Below, piece by piece: positions 53,046 through 62,163 of a stretch of DNA of 64,000 bases (position 1 is the stretch's first letter; the number at the start of each line of letters is the position of its first letter). Origin of the DNA: Lacrimispora amygdalina. Its GTDB lineage: Bacteria > Bacillota > Clostridia > Lachnospirales > Lachnospiraceae. The position numbers and the translations under genes were made by a program. The DNA lies in NCBI RefSeq assembly GCF_900205965.1, contig NZ_OAOF01000017.1, positions 62,001-126,000 on the forward strand. Reading direction: 5' to 3'. The notes beneath the pieces are model-generated. The model did no database searches and was not told the origin of the DNA. It saw only the letters and a program-made list of their open reading frames with translations.

Positions 53046-54056
53046 ATGAGTGAATATTTAGTTAATATTGAGAATGAACGTCTTTCTTTCTTTACTCCGG
53101 CAGGGGAAGTTAAGGCTTTAAATGATGTTTCGTTTCATCTGCGTGAAGGAGAAGTTCTGGGTATTGTTGGTGAATCCGGATCAGGAAAATCTGTAACAGC
53201 CTACAGCCTGATGGGACTTACTGCATATCCAGGGCGTTTCCTGGGAGGTTCTTTGCAGTTTAACGGTCATCAGATTGATAAAATGACGGAAAAAGAAATG
53301 CGGAAAATACGTGGAAACGAAATTTCAATTATTTTCCAGGATCCCATGACCAGTTTAAATCCGGTATATACAATTGGGAACCAGATTTGTGAAGTAATTA
53401 TGCTTCATACCAATAAAAATTCCAAACAGGCTAGAGAACGGGCCAAAGAGCTTCTGACTCTGGTTGGAATCAATGAGCCGGAGAAGCGGCTGAAACAGTA
53501 TCCTCATGAGTTGTCCGGAGGTATGCGTCAGAGAGTTATGATCGCTATTGCACTGGCATGTGAGCCAAAGCTTCTGATTGCGGATGAGCCGACTACAGCT
53601 CTTGATGTTACAATTCAGGCGCAGATTCTGGAACTCATGATGGAATTAAAAGAGAAGCTTGGTATGGCAATTATCATGATCACTCACGATCTGGGTGTTG
53701 TTGCCAATATGTGTGACCGTATCGCAGTTATGTATGCCGGCAAAGTAGTAGAGTATGGGGAGGCCGATGATATTTTTTATAACCCATGCCATGAATATAC
53801 AAAAGGTCTGATCCGGAGTATTCCGAAGCTGACTGAAAAAGAACACAGCAAACTGATTCCGATTGAAGGAAGTCCGGTTGATATGCTTAATCCGCCTGCA
53901 GGATGTCCGTTTGCACCCAGATGCAGATCCTGCATGAAGATCTGCCTTCGTGAAATGCCGCCGTATACAGATATATCTGAAATTCATTACAGTGCCTGCT
54001 GGCTGATGCAGAAACAGGAGTTTGAAAAACAACAGGCGCAGAAGGGAGAGGCATAA
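53046..54056 (+). CDS. oppD: Oligopeptide ABC transporter ATP-binding protein OppD
   Basis: A 336-residue ATPase. Walker A GESGSGKS, Q-loop IIFQDPMTSLNP, signature LSGGMRQR, Walker B LLIADEPTTALD and switch MITHD are all present. The C-terminal extension has CPFAPRCRSCMKIC, the four-cysteine motif of OppD/DppD. The final A of its TAA is shared with the ATG of oppF, so the pair is translationally coupled. Confidence 0.92.
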   Translation: MSEYLVNIENERLSFFTPAGEVKALNDVSFHLREGEVLGIVGESGSGKSVTAYSLMGLTAYPGRFLGGSLQFNGHQIDKMTEKEMRKIRGNEISIIFQDPMTSLNPVYTIGNQICEVIMLHTNKNSKQARERAKELLTLVGINEPEKRLKQYPHELSGGMRQRVMIAIALACEPKLLIADEPTTALDVTIQAQILELMMELKEKLGMAIIMITHDLGVVANMCDRIAVMYAGKVVEYGEADDIFYNPCHEYTKGLIRSIPKLTEKEHSKLIPIEGSPVDMLNPPAGCPFAPRCRSCMKICLREMPPYTDISEIHYSACWLMQKQEFEKQQAQKGEA

Positions 54057-55033
54057 TGGATCAAAAATATCTGGTAGAAGTTGAAAATTTAAAGCAGTAC
54101 TTCCCGGTTGCCGGTGGCAAATTATTTGAAAAAAAAGTGGTTAAGGCTGTTGATAATGTTTCATTTGGAATCAAAAAGGGAGAGACTCTGGGACTTGTAG
54201 GAGAGTCCGGCTGTGGTAAAACAACTACTGGCCGTACTTTGCTCCGCCTTTATGAGCCTACAGCTGGAAAAATTTATTTTGAAGGGGAAGATATTACAAA
54301 GGCAAACATGCTCCCTTACCGTCAGAAGATGCAGATTGTTTTCCAGGATCCTTATGCAAGTCTCGATCCTCGTATGACAGTAGGAGATATCATTGGTGAA
54401 GCCATTGATATCCATCATCTGGCAGCCAGCAAAAAAGACCGTCAGGATCAGATTATTTCTGTTCTTTCTACGGTTGGTTTAAACTCCGAACATGCAAACC
54501 GCTATCCCCATGAGTTCTCAGGCGGCCAGCGTCAGCGTGTGGGAATTGCCCGTGCCCTTGCAGTTGATCCCCAGTTTATTGTGTGTGATGAACCTGTCTC
54601 TGCATTGGATGTTTCCATTCAGGCGCAGGTAGTAAATATGTTTGAGCAGCTTCAGGAAGAAAGAGGACTGACTTATTTGTTTATTGCCCATGATCTTTCT
54701 ATCGTAAAGCATATCTCTAACCGTATCGGAGTTATGTATTTAGGAAAGCTGGTGGAACTGGCAGACAGTTATGAGCTGACATTCCACAGTGTTCATCCTT
54801 ATACAAAGAGCCTGATTTCTGCGATTCCCATTGCAGATCCTAAGACCAGCCGCACATCCCAGAGAATTGTTCTGGAAGGAGATGTGCCAAGTCCGGTGAA
54901 TCCGCCATCTGGATGCCGGTTCCGTACACGCTGTCCTTATGCAGACGAGCTTTGTGCAGCTTCCGAACCGGAATGGAGAGAAGTATCCTCCGGCCATTAT
55001 GCCGCTTGTCATCATCTTGATAAAGTGAATTAA
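54056..55033 (+). CDS. oppF: Oligopeptide ABC transporter ATP-binding protein OppF
   Basis: A 325-residue ATPase with Walker A GESGCGKTT, signature FSGGQRQR, Walker B IVCDEPVSALD and the H-loop FIAHD. The C-terminal cysteine motif is CRFRTRCPYADELC. It completes the ATPase heterodimer with OppD. The oppA gene follows after a separate promoter. Confidence 0.92.
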   Translation: MDQKYLVEVENLKQYFPVAGGKLFEKKVVKAVDNVSFGIKKGETLGLVGESGCGKTTTGRTLLRLYEPTAGKIYFEGEDITKANMLPYRQKMQIVFQDPYASLDPRMTVGDIIGEAIDIHHLAASKKDRQDQIISVLSTVGLNSEHANRYPHEFSGGQRQRVGIARALAVDPQFIVCDEPVSALDVSIQAQVVNMFEQLQEERGLTYLFIAHDLSIVKHISNRIGVMYLGKLVELADSYELTFHSVHPYTKSLISAIPIADPKTSRTSQRIVLEGDVPSPVNPPSGCRFRTRCPYADELCAASEPEWREVSSGHYAACHHLDKVN

Positions 55034-55040
55034 AATTAGA

Positions 55041-55069
55041 TTGAACTTTTACTGCTTTTATGTTATGCT
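55041..55069 (+). promoter_or_regulatory. Predicted promoter of oppA
   Basis: TTGAAC at 55041-55046 and TATGCT at 55064-55069 are 17 bases apart. It would allow extra expression of the binding protein. Confidence 0.5.
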
Positions 55070-55084
55070 TAGAAAATGAATTGG

Positions 55085-55112
55085 CGCAGTAGCCGGATAA
55101 AGTGCTACTGCG
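55085..55112 (+). other. Hairpin in the oppF-oppA intergenic region
   Basis: A 9-bp stem (CGCAGTAGC 55085-55093 with GCTACTGCG 55104-55112) without a clear T run; probably an RNA-stabilising leader hairpin or weak terminator. Confidence 0.5.
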
Positions 55113-55144
55113 TTAATTAAAATAATTTTATAGGAGGAATAACT

Positions 55145-56845
55145 ATGAAAAAAATGTCACTTGTATTGGCAGCAGTTTTGGCATCCGGTTTGATTCTTTC
55201 CGCTTGCGGCGGCAGTAAATCAGCTGAGCCTACAACTGGCGCAGAGACTAATACAACTGCAGCAGCAAATGGCGAGACTGCAGCCCCCGCGGAAGGAACA
55301 ACCACAGGCCTTGATCTTGCGGTACAGATTGGACCGGATCCGGAGACCATTGATCCTGCTTTAAATAGTGCTGTTGACGGTGCAAACATGATTGTACAGG
55401 CTTTTGAAACTCTGCTTATTGTGGACCAGAATAACAAGATTGTTCCGGGACAGGCAGAATCTTATGATGTATCAGAGGATGGACTTACCTATACATTCCA
55501 TCTTCGTGATGGCTTAAAATGGAGTGATGGTACTCCGTTAACTGCCAGTGACTTTGTTTATTCATGGAAGAGAATTGCAGATCCGAATACAGCAGCTCCA
55601 TATAGTGTTGATATGTTAGGATATGTAAAAGGCTATAAAGAAGCATCAGAAGGTAATATTGATGCACTTGGTGTAAGTGCACCAGATGACAAGACATTTG
55701 TTGTTGAACTGGCTGTTCCTTGTGTTTACTTCACAAAGCTGGTTACTCATGCAACCATGTCTCCTGTTCAGAAGGCATCTGTTGATGCAAATGGCGATCA
55801 GTGGACATTAAAACCTGAAACTTATGTTTCTAATGGACCGTTCAAGATGACTGAGTGGGTACCAGGTTCTCATATTACATTTGCTAAGAATGAAAATTAC
55901 TGGGGTGCTGATAAAGTTACTGTAAACACTCTGAAATTTGTTTTAATGGAAGATTCCAACGCAGCTTACAGCGCATATCAGACTGGTGAAGTTGCTCTGA
56001 TTAAGGATGTTCCGACAGAAGAAGTACCAGGTTTAAGAGGAAATGAAGCATTCCATGTTGAGCCGTTAATGGGTACTTACTATATCGATTTCCAGAACCA
56101 GAAGGAACCATTTAACAATCCGGACGTTCGTATGGCATTAAGCCTTGCAATTGATCGTGACTATGTTGCTAATACTGTAATGCAGGGAACCTTCTCTCCA
56201 GCAACCAACTTCGTTGGACCTGGTGTCAGTGATGCCAAAGAAGGATCTTTCTTTGAAGATGTAACAAGAGAGATTAATGGTGGTGACTACTTCGATGTAA
56301 AAAATCATGAAGCAGATGTAGCAAAAGCAAAAGAATTACTTGCAAAAGCCGGATATCCGGATGGTCAGGGATTCCCGACCATTGAATATATGATTAACGA
56401 TGCAGGTTATCATAAGCCAGTTGCAGAATATTTACAGAGCTGCTGGAAAGAAACACTTGGAATCAACATGGACATTAAAGTAGTTGAGTGGTCTACCTTT
56501 ACTCCAACCCGTCGTGCAGGCGATTATCAGGCAGCACGTGATGGCTGGGTATATGATTATGATGATCCATCCAACATGCTGAACTTAATGATGTCAACAA
56601 GCGGTAACAACAGTGCAAAGTACAATAATCCTGAAGTTGACAAACTTCTGAATGAGGCTAACTCTACTGCAGACCTTGATGAGCATTATACAAAACTCCA
56701 TGAGGCTGAAAAAATGATCCTTGATGATGCAGCGGTTGCACCGGTTGCATACTACAATGAATTCTGGTTACAGAATCCGAAATTAAAAGGAACATGGCAT
56801 TCTCCATATGGCTTCTGGTTCTTCCAGTATGCTACCATGGAATAA
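55145..56845 (+). CDS. oppA: Oligopeptide-binding lipoprotein OppA
   Basis: A 566-residue family 5 solute-binding protein. Signal peptide with lipobox LILSAC (Cys at residue 22), an acidic Thr/Ala-rich linker, then LAVQIGPDPETIDPALNS, the classic OppA start. It should bind peptides outside the cell for OppBCDF. GGAGGAATAACT precedes ATG 55145. Peptide specificity cannot be read, but the length and ligand-lobe motifs favour oligopeptides over nickel. Confidence 0.9.
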   Translation: MKKMSLVLAAVLASGLILSACGGSKSAEPTTGAETNTTAAANGETAAPAEGTTTGLDLAVQIGPDPETIDPALNSAVDGANMIVQAFETLLIVDQNNKIVPGQAESYDVSEDGLTYTFHLRDGLKWSDGTPLTASDFVYSWKRIADPNTAAPYSVDMLGYVKGYKEASEGNIDALGVSAPDDKTFVVELAVPCVYFTKLVTHATMSPVQKASVDANGDQWTLKPETYVSNGPFKMTEWVPGSHITFAKNENYWGADKVTVNTLKFVLMEDSNAAYSAYQTGEVALIKDVPTEEVPGLRGNEAFHVEPLMGTYYIDFQNQKEPFNNPDVRMALSLAIDRDYVANTVMQGTFSPATNFVGPGVSDAKEGSFFEDVTREINGGDYFDVKNHEADVAKAKELLAKAGYPDGQGFPTIEYMINDAGYHKPVAEYLQSCWKETLGINMDIKVVEWSTFTPTRRAGDYQAARDGWVYDYDDPSNMLNLMMSTSGNNSAKYNNPEVDKLLNEANSTADLDEHYTKLHEAEKMILDDAAVAPVAYYNEFWLQNPKLKGTWHSPYGFWFFQYATME

Positions 56846-56864
56846 GGATAGATATACAAACGAA

Positions 56865-56896
56865 AAACATCTGGATTTCATATCCAGATGTTTTTT
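56865..56896 (+). terminator. Terminator after oppA
   Basis: A 12-bp stem (56865-56876 with 56882-56893), TTCAT loop and T run end the Opp operon. Confidence 0.88.
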
Positions 56897-56933
56897 GTTG
56901 CGCATTACGATCGAATGGCAGGGAAACTTCCTC

Positions 56934-56962
56934 TTTCCAACCACTTAAAAGTATGCTATAAT
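56934..56962 (+). promoter_or_regulatory. Predicted promoter of the pyrH operon
   Basis: An extended -10 element TGCTATAAT ends at 56962, with a weak TTTCCA at 56934-56939, 17 bases upstream. Needed because the Opp operon and its terminator separate pyrH from tsf. Confidence 0.6.
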
Positions 56963-57000
56963 CTTTTAAGACAATACAAAAGTACAGGAGAGTTTAAGCT

Positions 57001-57702
57001 ATGAATCCAAGACGTGTATTATTAAAACTCAGCGGTGAAGCTCTTGCCGGTTCCAGTAAGACAGGCTTTGAGGAAGCCACTGTTAAAGAGGTTGCACGGC
57101 AGGTTAAGATATCCGTTGATGCAGGCGTTCAGTTAGGGATCGTCATAGGCGGAGGTAACTTCTGGAGAGGCAGAACCAGTAATGCAATTGACCGCACAAA
57201 AGCGGACCAGATTGGTATGCTTGCCACCATTATGAACTGCATTTATGTTTCAGAGATTTTCAGAAATGCAGGTATGGGAACACGGATTCTGACTCCTTTT
57301 GAGTGCGGTTCCATGACAGAACTGTTTTCCAAGGACAGGGCGAATCAATATTTTGCAGAGGGAAACGTGGTATTTTTTGCCGGAGGAACCGGTCACCCAT
57401 ACTTTTCCACTGATACAGGGATTGCACTGCGTGCCATTGAGATGGATGCAGACTGTATTCTGCTTGCAAAAGCTATTGACGGGGTATATGACAGTGATCC
57501 CAAGGTGAATCCTGATGCAGTAAAATATGATGAGATTTCCATTAATGAAGTGATAGAAAAGCAGCTTGGGGTGATTGATCTGACTGCTTCCATTATGTGT
57601 ATGGAAAATAAGATGCCGCTTGCGGTATTCAGCTTGAACGAAAAAGATGGCATTGCCAATGCGATGCAGGGAAAAATAAACGGTACCATAGTGACCGCAT
57701 AA
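57001..57702 (+). CDS. pyrH: UMP kinase
   Basis: A 233-residue amino-acid-kinase-fold enzyme that makes UDP from UMP. It begins RVLLKLSGEAL and has IVIGGGNFWRG, TADCI-type core AIEMDADCILLAK and GVYDSDPKVNP, all diagnostic of bacterial PyrH. It is followed 14 bases later by frr, the usual order. Confidence 0.96.
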   Translation: MNPRRVLLKLSGEALAGSSKTGFEEATVKEVARQVKISVDAGVQLGIVIGGGNFWRGRTSNAIDRTKADQIGMLATIMNCIYVSEIFRNAGMGTRILTPFECGSMTELFSKDRANQYFAEGNVVFFAGGTGHPYFSTDTGIALRAIEMDADCILLAKAIDGVYDSDPKVNPDAVKYDEISINEVIEKQLGVIDLTASIMCMENKMPLAVFSLNEKDGIANAMQGKINGTIVTA

Positions 57703-57716
57703 AACAGGAGGACGAT

Positions 57717-58271
57717 ATGCAGGAGAGTTTACAGGTTTATGAAGATAAAATGAGCAAGACATTAAAAGCGCTGGAGAATGATTTTATGACGATCCGCGCA
57801 GGACGTGCCAATCCCCATGTACTGGATAAGATCAGGGTGGATTATTATGGAACTCCCACACCGATTCAACAGGTAGGCAATGTTACGATTCCAGAAGCAC
57901 GTATGATCGTGATCCAGCCATGGGAAAAGAGTCTGTTAAAGGCCATTGAAAAGGCGATTCTTACCTCTGATCTGGGAATTAACCCAACCAATGACGGCAA
58001 TGTGATTCGTCTGGTATTTCCGGAACTGACAGAAGAGCGCAGAAAAGATCTGGTAAAAGACGTTAAGAAAAAAGGAGAAACAGCGAAAATCGCTATTCGA
58101 AACATTCGCCGTGATGCCAACGATTCCTTTAAGAAACAGTTGAAAGCAGAGGAGATTTCTGAGGATGAGCTTTCTGATGCAGAAGACAAAATTCAGAAAT
58201 TAACGGATAGAATGGTTGCGCAGATTGAAAAAGCAACTGATGAGAAGTCAAAGGATCTTCTTACTGTATAA
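57717..58271 (+). CDS. frr: Ribosome recycling factor
   Basis: A 184-residue protein of typical length that splits post-termination ribosomes with EF-G. Diagnostic parts include IRAGRANPHVLDKI, YYGTPTPIQQVGNV, NPTNDGNVIRL and ELTEERRKDLVK. AGGAGG precedes ATG 57717. Confidence 0.97.
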   Translation: MQESLQVYEDKMSKTLKALENDFMTIRAGRANPHVLDKIRVDYYGTPTPIQQVGNVTIPEARMIVIQPWEKSLLKAIEKAILTSDLGINPTNDGNVIRLVFPELTEERRKDLVKDVKKKGETAKIAIRNIRRDANDSFKKQLKAEEISEDELSDAEDKIQKLTDRMVAQIEKATDEKSKDLLTV

Positions 58272-58275
58272 AATA

Positions 58276-58312
58276 AACAGGGGGGCAGGCATTATGCCTG
58301 TCCTGTTTTATG
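58276..58312 (+). other. Imperfect hairpin between frr and uppS
   Basis: AACAGG...GCAGGC pairs with GCCTG..CCTGTTTT across a short loop, with a few T residues. It may be a weak terminator or processing site inside the operon. Confidence 0.45.
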
Positions 58313-58331
58313 TTTAAAAGGAGTGATACAA

Positions 58332-59054
58332 ATGGATAAAGAATTGGAAAACATAGTCATCCCGGAGCATGTTGCCATCATACTTGACGGTAACGGCAGA
58401 TGGGCAAAAAAGAGGGGATTGCCCCGAAGTATGGGACATAAAGAGGGCTGTATTACTGTGGAACGAACCGTAGAGGAAGCAGCCATGCTTGGAATTAAAT
58501 ATTTAACGGTTTACGGATTTTCAACGGAAAACTGGAAGCGGTCCACTGAGGAAGTGGGAGCTTTGATGCAGCTGTTTCGTTATTATATGGTCAGACTTTT
58601 AAAGGTCTCAAAGGCAAATAATGTACGGGTAAAAGTGATTGGAGACAGACGGCGTTTTGATTCTGATATCATTGATGGTATCGGACGTCTGGTTGAAGAA
58701 ACTAAGAATAACACAGGCCTGACTTTCGTTATCGCAGTAAATTACGGCGGACGTGATGAGATTGTCCGGGCTGCCAGAAAGATTATGGAAGATACCAGAG
58801 AAGGAAAGCTGTCTCCAGAGTCATTGACTGAAGAGACCTTTGCCGGGTATCTGGATACAATTGGAATACCTGACCCGGATCTTCTTATAAGAACCAGTGG
58901 GGAATTAAGGCTGTCAAATTATCTGTTATGGCAGTTGGCATATACGGAAATCTATGTGGCGGACTGCTATTGGCCTGATTTTAATATGGAAGAAATGAAA
59001 AAAGCCATTGCGGCGTATAATAGCAGAGAACGGAGATTCGGAGGAGTGAAGTAA
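58332..59054 (+). CDS. uppS: Undecaprenyl diphosphate synthase
   Basis: A 240-residue cis-prenyltransferase making the C55 carrier lipid for wall synthesis. ATG 58332 follows AAAAGGAG; GTG 58323 is an alternative. Motifs: VAIILDGNGRWAKKRG (catalytic Asp), GHKEGC, YGFSTENWKR and DLLIRTSGELRLSNYLLW. Precedes cdsA. Confidence 0.95.
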   Translation: MDKELENIVIPEHVAIILDGNGRWAKKRGLPRSMGHKEGCITVERTVEEAAMLGIKYLTVYGFSTENWKRSTEEVGALMQLFRYYMVRLLKVSKANNVRVKVIGDRRRFDSDIIDGIGRLVEETKNNTGLTFVIAVNYGGRDEIVRAARKIMEDTREGKLSPESLTEETFAGYLDTIGIPDPDLLIRTSGELRLSNYLLWQLAYTEIYVADCYWPDFNMEEMKKAIAAYNSRERRFGGVK

Positions 59055-59073
59055 TAACGAGGGAGGAAGCGGG

Positions 59074-59874
59074 ATGTTTACAACCAGGCTGATAAGCGGA
59101 ATTGTTCTTGTTTTGATCGCACTGATAACAGTAGGAAGCGGCGGAATCCTGCTGTTTGCGACAACGGTTTTTATATCCATGATTGGTTTGTATGAGCTTT
59201 ATCGTGTGCTTAAGATTCATGACCATCCCATGGGATATATGGGTTATTTTATCGTTGTTGTCTATTATGGACTGTTATGGTTTCAGATGCAGCAGTATGC
59301 ATTGTATATGTCTATCGTTTTCATGATGCTTCTTCTGTGTATTTATGTTTTTGCTTTTCCAAAATATAAAACAGAAGAAGTAACAGGAGCGTTTTTTGGA
59401 TTTTTTTACGTGGCTGTTATGCTGTCCTACCTTTATCAGATAAGGTCTATGAATGATGGGAAATACCTGGTCTGGCTGGTGTTTTTAAGCTCGTGGGGAT
59501 GTGATACCTGTGCATATTGTGTTGGAAACCTGATCGGAAAACACAAACTGGCTCCGGTACTCAGTCCGCATAAATCCATAGAAGGAGCGATCGGCGGAAT
59601 TCTTGGTGCCTCTTTACTGGGATTTTTATATGCAACTATCTTTGGCGAGTCTATGACTGTGTTAGATTATCCTCAGGTTACCTGTACTCTGGCATGTGCA
59701 TTTGCGGCGTTTATTTCTCCCATTGGAGATCTGGCTGCATCTGCGATTAAGCGGGATCATCAGATAAAGGACTATGGTAAACTGATCCCGGGTCATGGAG
59801 GTATACTGGATCGTTTTGACAGTATGCTATTTACAGCACCTGTTATTTATTTCGTAGTTACATTTATTCGTTAA
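59074..59874 (+). CDS. cdsA: Phosphatidate cytidylyltransferase
   Basis: A 266-residue polytopic membrane enzyme that forms CDP-diacylglycerol. Multiple helices are evident, and the C-terminal signature SAIKRDHQIKDYGKLIPGHG with GGILDRFDS is diagnostic. Starts at ATG 59074 behind GGGAGGAAGCGGG; lies between uppS and dxr as expected. Confidence 0.95.
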   Translation: MFTTRLISGIVLVLIALITVGSGGILLFATTVFISMIGLYELYRVLKIHDHPMGYMGYFIVVVYYGLLWFQMQQYALYMSIVFMMLLLCIYVFAFPKYKTEEVTGAFFGFFYVAVMLSYLYQIRSMNDGKYLVWLVFLSSWGCDTCAYCVGNLIGKHKLAPVLSPHKSIEGAIGGILGASLLGFLYATIFGESMTVLDYPQVTCTLACAFAAFISPIGDLAASAIKRDHQIKDYGKLIPGHGGILDRFDSMLFTAPVIYFVVTFIR

Positions 59875-59935
59875 AACAAACAAAAGCATTGCCTTAATCC
59901 GAATTAAGGAAAAGAAAAGGAGTATACAGCATAAG

Positions 59936-61078
59936 ATGAAGAAAATAGCAATCCTTGGATCAACAGGATCCATTGGGACGCAGACCCTGGAGGTGGTGGA
60001 AAACCAAGGGGATATTGAAGTTACCGCTTTGGCTGCAGGCAGCAACATTCTGCTGCTGGAAGAGCAGATCAGAAAATTCAGGCCAAAGACAGCCTGTGTA
60101 TGGGAGGAAGAAAAAGCGAAGGAACTGAGAGTACGGGTGAAAGATCTTCCTGTTCGCATTGTTTCCGGAATGGATGGCTTAATTGAGACTGCTGTGGAAG
60201 ACGGTTCAGAAATTGTTGTTACTGCAGTAGTTGGAATGATTGGAATCAGGCCAACCATAGCTGCAATGGAAGCCGGAAAAGACATTGCCTTAGCCAATAA
60301 AGAAACGCTGGTAACCGCAGGACACATCATTATGCCTCTTGCAAGGAAACTGGGTGTCAGAATTCTTCCGGTGGACAGTGAGCACAGCGCAATCTTTCAA
60401 TGCCTGTGCGGAGAAGACAAGGCATCTGTACACAAGATACTGCTGACTGCTTCCGGCGGTCCTTTTCGTGGGAAAACAAGAGAGGCGCTGCGGAATGTGA
60501 AAGTGGAAGATGCACTAAATCATCCTAACTGGTCCATGGGTCGGAAGATTACCATAGATTCGTCAACGATGGTGAACAAAGGGCTTGAAGTAATGGAAGC
60601 CAGATGGTTGTTTGGTGTGGATATGGACCAGATACAAGTGGTGATTCAGCCTAAGAGTATCATCCATTCCATGGTAGAATTTGATGATGGGGCGGTTATG
60701 GCTCAGATGGGGACTCCGGATATGAAACTTCCGATCCAGTATGCACTTTATTACCCGGAGCGGAGACATCTAAGAGGAGACCGGCTGGACTTCTGGTCTA
60801 TGGGTCAAATTAATTTTGAAAAACCGGATCTGGTTAATTTTCCGGGATTGAAACTGGCTTATGAAGCTGGCAGAATCGGCGGAACGCTTCCAACTGTCTT
60901 TAATGCTGCAAATGAGAAGGCAGTTGCCAAATTTTTGAACAGGGAAATTACATATCTTACTATCACAGATATGATAGAGGGAGCGATGAACGGGCATACT
61001 GTAAAAGAGAATCCTAATGTTGAAGAGATTCTTGAAGCTGAGGCTGCAGCTTATGATTATATAGAAAGCAGGTGGTGA
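59936..61078 (+). CDS. dxr: 1-deoxy-D-xylulose-5-phosphate reductoisomerase
   Basis: A 380-residue enzyme of the MEP isoprenoid pathway. The NADPH site is ILGSTGSIGTQTLEV (about residues 5-19), NKETLV is present, and the metal site is PVDSEHSAIFQC with later MVNKGLEVMEARWLF. AAAAGGAG is about 14 bases ahead of ATG 59936, somewhat far, but no better start exists. Confidence 0.96.
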   Translation: MKKIAILGSTGSIGTQTLEVVENQGDIEVTALAAGSNILLLEEQIRKFRPKTACVWEEEKAKELRVRVKDLPVRIVSGMDGLIETAVEDGSEIVVTAVVGMIGIRPTIAAMEAGKDIALANKETLVTAGHIIMPLARKLGVRILPVDSEHSAIFQCLCGEDKASVHKILLTASGGPFRGKTREALRNVKVEDALNHPNWSMGRKITIDSSTMVNKGLEVMEARWLFGVDMDQIQVVIQPKSIIHSMVEFDDGAVMAQMGTPDMKLPIQYALYYPERRHLRGDRLDFWSMGQINFEKPDLVNFPGLKLAYEAGRIGGTLPTVFNAANEKAVAKFLNREITYLTITDMIEGAMNGHTVKENPNVEEILEAEAAAYDYIESRW

Positions 61079-61079
61079 T

Positions 61080-62141
61080 TTGTCCAGTATTTTAGTAGCT
61101 ATTCTGGTATTCGGTTTAATTGTTTTGATTCACGAGTTGGGTCATTTTCTGTTTGCAAAAATGAGTGGAATCGCAGTGGTGGAATTTTCTATCGGTATGG
61201 GTCCCCGTCTCTTACATTTTAAAAAGGGTGAGACCACTTATTCCATAAAGGCGCTTCCTCTGGGCGGATCCTGCATGATGCTGGGGGAAGATGAGGAGAA
61301 TCCGGACGAACGGGCGTTTCAGAATAAATCAATTCCTGCAAGGATGTCTGTCATAGCGGCAGGACCTGTATTTAATTTTATTCTGGCCTTCTTACTTTCT
61401 TTGATTCTGGTAGGCATGAGCGGTTATGATACCACTTATATTAAAGAAGTAACAGATGGCTCTCCTGCTTTTGAGGCAGGAATGCGTTCAGGCGATAAGT
61501 TATTAAAAATTAACGGTGAGAATGTTTCTATGTATCAGGAATACATTCTTTACAAGCTGATGAAACCGGATGAAAAAATGAATCAGGTGGAATTTGCAAG
61601 AATTGATCCCCAGACTGGGAATCAGAATATTCAGACAGTGACTGTTACTCCTGAATATTCTGAGGAAAGTAAAAAATATCTGATTGGTATTTTAATTGCG
61701 CCAGAAAATAAAAAGGCAGCAAATGCCGGTGAACTGATCAGGCATGGATATATGGAGATGAAATATGATGTTAAGCTGACTGTGAAGAGTCTTGGTATGC
61801 TTTTTACTGGAAAAGCCAGTGTAAAAGACTTAAGCGGACCGGTTGGTATTGTGGTTATGATCGATGATTCTGTAAAAGCAGGTCTGTCCGTCAGTGTCAT
61901 TGCGGCACTTATGAATGTTATCAGCATGTGTATTCTTTTAAGTGCCAATTTAGGCGTGATGAATCTTCTCCCAATTCCGGCGCTTGACGGTGGAAGGCTG
62001 CTGTTTTTAATAATAGAAGCAATTCGGGGAAAACGAATGGACCCGGAAAAAGAAGGCCTTGTGAATATGATCAGTATGGCAGCTTTAATGGCTCTGATGA
62101 TTTTTGTAGTGTTTAATGATATCAGCAGATTTACCGGATAA
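61080..62141 (+). CDS. rseP: Site-2 intramembrane zinc metalloprotease RseP
   Basis: A 353-residue membrane protease starting at TTG 61080. The zinc site HELGH (about residues 18-22) lies in the first helix, the PDZ domain is around 115-205, and the second metal motif is NLLPIPALDGGRL. It cleaves membrane-bound regulators such as anti-sigma factors. Its start lies two bases after the dxr stop. Confidence 0.93.
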   Translation: MSSILVAILVFGLIVLIHELGHFLFAKMSGIAVVEFSIGMGPRLLHFKKGETTYSIKALPLGGSCMMLGEDEENPDERAFQNKSIPARMSVIAAGPVFNFILAFLLSLILVGMSGYDTTYIKEVTDGSPAFEAGMRSGDKLLKINGENVSMYQEYILYKLMKPDEKMNQVEFARIDPQTGNQNIQTVTVTPEYSEESKKYLIGILIAPENKKAANAGELIRHGYMEMKYDVKLTVKSLGMLFTGKASVKDLSGPVGIVVMIDDSVKAGLSVSVIAALMNVISMCILLSANLGVMNLLPIPALDGGRLLFLIIEAIRGKRMDPEKEGLVNMISMAALMALMIFVVFNDISRFTG

Positions 62142-62163
62142 AGGTGTGGATATGGAGGAAATT

